Shown: positions 39,281 to 41,855 of the stretch, one piece after another
Position numbering within the stretch: position 1 is the stretch's first letter
How the letters are laid out: each line of letters starts with the position of its first letter
NCBI GenBank assembly: GCA_015206805.1
Contig: JADEZP010000007.1
Coordinates: 1 to 41,855 of the forward strand
DNA from: Quinella sp. 1Q7
Lineage (GTDB): Bacteria; Bacillota; Negativicutes; Selenomonadales; Selenomonadaceae
Reading direction: 5' to 3'
DNA: 41,855 nt
The notes under the pieces: generated by a model
The model's input: the letters and a program-made list of their open reading frames with translations, nothing else
What the model was told of the DNA's origin: nothing
Databases searched by the model: none
Position numbers and translations under genes: made by a program

Positions 39281-41158
39281 TTAAACTTTTTCGACGCTCA
39301 AGGTCGTGCGCATGACGTTATCGATGATGTAATTCGTGTCAATTTTGTTGTCGGATTTTTTGGCGGATTTGCCGTCCTTTTTGAGGCGGGCTTGCACACG
39401 TTTGGCTTGAGCAATTTCGCGGCGCAATTCGCGGTCAGATTTTTTTTCGTTGGACGCACCGACTTCAATGACGAGCTGATTGTTTTTGCCGGCTTTAAGG
39501 AAATTTCGGATTTTGTCTTCGTAGCTTTGGTTGGAGTCGGCAGTTATAAGTCCGCTGTTGGATTGGGTGACGGGCACGAGTGCGCCGCCGTGAATTTCAA
39601 GCGCAAGGTTGCCCTGCCGAGCCGTGAGCGGGACTGTGTACGGCATAACGACTTTTTCGGCGGGCTTGCGGTATGGTTGCAGTTCGACAGTCAAGTTGAC
39701 GGTTTCGCCGGGCTTGACCTTCTTTTTGTCGGGCGTAATGGAAATTATCGACGCCGTGCGCCGTTCCGTGTCGAAGCTGATGTTGACGTTGACGCCGAAA
39801 ATATTTGATTCGGTCTTCGTGTTGGAGCAAACGAGATTCAACGCCTGCATGAGCTCAATCACGGCGACTTGCCCGACGTCCGAGGGATTGTAGAACATAT
39901 TTTTGCGAGAAAGTTCGCCGCCGTCGACGGCATCGGTTTTTATGTTGAAGTCGATATTTACGGTGCTTTCGGCGAGCGAATCAGCCATCTTGCTCAAGGC
40001 GGTGTAAGCAATGCTTGCTCCGAGTTTCGGGACGAGATTTTCGTTGTAAGCAATCGTCGCGTTGAAGGTCTCTTCCCTGTTCAAGGCGTTGTCGTGGATT
40101 GTGACGGTTATGGGCACGACAGCAGGGAACGTCCCCAACGTGCCCGCAATGCCCGATTCGCGATCTTGATTGACACGACCGATAATGTGCCCGATACCCG
40201 CGAGCTTGACGCCGTTGCCCATGACGCCGCTTACCGCGCCGATAACCGACGCGTCCGTCATGAAGTAATTGACGTTGCCTGCGTGCGTGAACGGGTGCCC
40301 GAAGGCGAGAATTTTTTTGCCGTCAACGGCGGTGACAGTGCCCGTCGCGCCGAGTGAAAAGTCGCCGTAAATTATCGCCACGCCGAGTGCCGAGCCGGGC
40401 TCAAGTTTGGCGTTGAGGTCGATTCCGCGATCAAAAGTTTTCGGCGTCGTCTGCAAACCGTCCATGCCGAGCGATTGAAGTTCGCGCCGCAAAAATTTCG
40501 CGCCGTTGCTGTCGAAGCCGTCAAGATAAAATGCGCACGCCTCCTGCACCTGCGGCGCGTCATCAATCTTTGCGGGCTCGTCAGTCGATTCGGCGGGTTT
40601 ATCGGCAGTTTCGGCGACAGAATCCTGCGCGGCATCGTCAGTAGGTTTGGCGTCGTCAGTCGGTTTGGCGGCGTCGTCGGCAGGTTGAGCGTCGGGCTCC
40701 GTGACGATTTTTATGCGATTGACTTCAGCTTTCGGGTCGGGCAAAGTCCACATCTCCAGCATATTTTCAATCGGCGTGATGAAAAACGTGTACGGATCCA
40801 TTTCCTTGAGCGTGGAGGCGAGTGCGCCGACGAGTTTGCCGTTGATATAAACGGGGCTGCCGCTCATGCCTTGAAGAATGCCACCCGTGCGCCGAATCAA
40901 ATCGCCCGACGCCTTCGCCATAATGATGCGCTTGGAGCCTTTGCCTTCGTCGGTCACGGCTAAAATTTGCACGTCGAAGCTTTCAATCTTGCCGGAGCCG
41001 TCGACGACCGTATAAGCTTTGCCGCTTATGCCGCTGTGCAATTCGTCGAACGGGAAAATATCGGGCATCGCCCATGCCGTGCGCGGTGCGACCAGTGCCG
41101 CCAGCATGACGATTAAAAATAATTTCGCAAACAGTTTGTGCAAGCCTTTCAACTCCAT
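39281..41158 (-). CDS. SpoIVB-type S55 serine protease family protein
   Basis: The protein has a signal peptide ([18 protein letters not shown], cleavage near residue 30). The S55 domain follows directly: [20 protein letters not shown] and [20 protein letters not shown], with the likely nucleophile Ser99. A low-complexity insert of D, A, P, T and K repeats (residues ~150-200) precedes the remainder, which includes [20 protein letters not shown]. At 625 residues it is longer than SpoIVB and lacks a visible PDZ domain. In sporulators this family signals to SpoIVFB; here it sits with murA, so an envelope role is likely. The start ATG at 41158 has a weak ribosome binding site; a TTG at 41143 with GGAG is an alternative. 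Confidence 0.82.
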   Translation of the reverse strand: MELKGLHKLFAKLFLIVMLAALVAPRTAWAMPDIFPFDELHSGISGKAYTVVDGSGKIESFDVQILAVTDEGKGSKRIIMAKASGDLIRRTGGILQGMSGSPVYINGKLVGALASTLKEMDPYTFFITPIENMLEMWTLPDPKAEVNRIKIVTEPDAQPADDAAKPTDDAKPTDDAAQDSVAETADKPAESTDEPAKIDDAPQVQEACAFYLDGFDSNGAKFLRRELQSLGMDGLQTTPKTFDRGIDLNAKLEPGSALGVAIIYGDFSLGATGTVTAVDGKKILAFGHPFTHAGNVNYFMTDASVIGAVSGVMGNGVKLAGIGHIIGRVNQDRESGIAGTLGTFPAVVPITVTIHDNALNREETFNATIAYNENLVPKLGASIAYTALSKMADSLAESTVNIDFNIKTDAVDGGELSRKNMFYNPSDVGQVAVIELMQALNLVCSNTKTESNIFGVNVNISFDTERRTASIISITPDKKKVKPGETVNLTVELQPYRKPAEKVVMPYTVPLTARQGNLALEIHGGALVPVTQSNSGLITADSNQSYEDKIRNFLKAGKNNQLVIEVGASNEKKSDRELRREIAQAKRVQARLKKDGKSAKKSDNKIDTNYIIDNVMRTTLSVEKV

Positions 41159-41193
41159 TCCGGAACTCGAAAACTTTGTGAATAATCTAAGGC

Positions 41194-41222
41194 ATAATAA
41201 ATCAACTTTTAATTATCGTCAA
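41194..41222 (-). promoter_or_regulatory. Promoter of the S55 protease-murA operon
   Basis: On the minus strand TTGACG (41217-41222) and TATTAT (41194-41199) are 17 bases apart, about 35 bases before the ATG. Confidence 0.65.
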
Positions 41223-41256
41223 GTTGCGGACGCGGCGGGCTGTCGGCAAAAAAAAA

Positions 41257-41273
41257 TCCCCTCGACGAGGGGA
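41257..41273 (-). terminator. Terminator of the tandem-repeat protein gene
   Basis: The stem TCCCCTC / GAGGGGA with a 3-base loop is followed by a run of nine T residues on the minus strand. Confidence 0.88.
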
Positions 41274-41293
41274 AGTGTCGACGTAATTTATTT

Positions 41294-41855
41294 TTACGAC
41301 TGCGCCAAAACTTGAACGGGCAGTCCGCAAACTTTGAGCCATTCGGCGACGGCGGGCGAGTTCAAATTCAGCGGGTCACCTGCGACGACTTGCACGATGT
41401 TGAATTTTTTGGCGAAGTCATTCAGCGCGGCAACCTCCGACTTTATCGGCAAGTCCAGCGTCGAAAAATTTTCACGGCAAATAAGTTCGCCCTTGTCGTT
41501 GAGCCGCAGGAAGTAAAGCGTGCCGTTCGGAATCGTCTGCGCGAAGTGGTCGATTAAAAATGCTTTGGCACCATCATCAAGCGGCGATACGACTAAAATA
41601 TTTTTCGTGAACTTTTGGCGGGCGGCAGTGACGGTATCTTGAACTTCAGCGACCTCCTGCGCAGAATCATTTTCCAAAACTTGAACGGGCAGTCCGCAAA
41701 CCTTGAGCCACTCTTCGACTGCGGGCACGTTCAAATTCAGCGGGTCACCTGCGACGACTTGCACGATGTTGAATTTTTTGGCGAAGTCATTCAGCGCGGC
41801 AACCTCCGACTTTATCGGCAAGTCCAGCGTCGAAAAATTTTCACGGCAAATAAGT
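41294..41855 (-). CDS. Tandem-repeat protein, 5' end outside the window
   Basis: The frame is open to the window edge, so at least 186 C-terminal residues are seen and the start is missing. The sequence has a unit of 123 residues (369 bases): LICRENFSTLDLPIKSEVAA, NDFAKKFNIVQVVAGDPLNL and EWLKVCGLPVQVL recur nearly exactly. Between copies is ILVVSPLDDGAKAFLIDHFA with TLYFLRLNDKGE. The repeated DNA is almost identical, so expansion is recent. The alternating strand-helix pattern suggests Rossmann-like or thioredoxin-like units. I do not recognise the family. Confidence 0.7.
   Translation of the reverse strand, partial: LICRENFSTLDLPIKSEVAALNDFAKKFNIVQVVAGDPLNLNVPAVEEWLKVCGLPVQVLENDSAQEVAEVQDTVTAARQKFTKNILVVSPLDDGAKAFLIDHFAQTIPNGTLYFLRLNDKGELICRENFSTLDLPIKSEVAALNDFAKKFNIVQVVAGDPLNLNSPAVAEWLKVCGLPVQVLAQS

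Overview
The window looks like the chromosome of a Negativicutes bacterium, a diderm Firmicute near Selenomonadales. The evidence is a mixture of traits. It has a lipid A biosynthesis cluster of the lpxC-fabZ-lpxA-lpxI type, which implies an outer membrane. It also has Firmicutes-like features: strong AGGAGG ribosome binding sites, many TTG start codons and a SpoIVB-type S55 protease. The metabolism suggested is anaerobic to microaerobic: class III ribonucleotide reductase, cytochrome bd and a UbiA enzyme of the menaquinone type. Base usage is mixed, with GC-rich codons alternating with A/T tracts of the AAAATTTT kind. No rRNA, tRNA or CRISPR array was found.

Layout. Positions 1-1400 hold an insertion-sequence transposase tail, a small membrane protein and a 30-residue hydrophobic peptide that resembles a type I toxin. 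Positions 1456-7449 (+) form one tightly overlapping operon: tsaC, a SnoaL-fold protein, glyA, a dicarboxylate symporter fused to an HATPase-like domain, a two-repeat helical protein and a PAP2 phosphatase. Positions 14282-7488 (-) form an unassigned four-part operon: an unknown protein, two coiled-coil proteins (one membrane-anchored) and a 1484-residue protein joining a membrane anchor, a coiled coil, an SF1/Upf1-like helicase and about eight zinc ribbons. This is the best candidate for an undescribed system. Positions 16561-14366 (-) encode an NrdD that stops just before its glycyl-radical site.

Positions 22745-16692 (-) run pnp, a small helical protein, a pyridoxamine-oxidase-fold protein, a RelBE toxin-antitoxin pair, a P-loop kinase, UbiA and a membrane protein. 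A divergent DeoR-family regulator lies at 23108 (+). Next on the minus strand are a DUF401-type permease and cydA / coiled-coil membrane protein / cydB. On the plus strand follow an Orn/Lys/Arg decarboxylase and the lpxC-fabZ-lpxA-unknown-lpxI-PBP2 envelope operon. The last part (-) has beta-carbonic anhydrase, a small acidic protein, a 66-bp tandem repeat, an exported LPP20-like protein, a second type I toxin-like peptide with a convergent promoter, murA, the S55 protease and a tandem-repeat protein cut by the window end.

A recurring theme is short direct duplication at gene boundaries (about 13157, 19488, 22850, 25204, 32219 and 36446) and inside genes (7711 and 41451). It leaves partial gene ends, duplicated promoters and one in-frame chimeric ORF. 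All functions are assigned by reading motifs; no database search was run.
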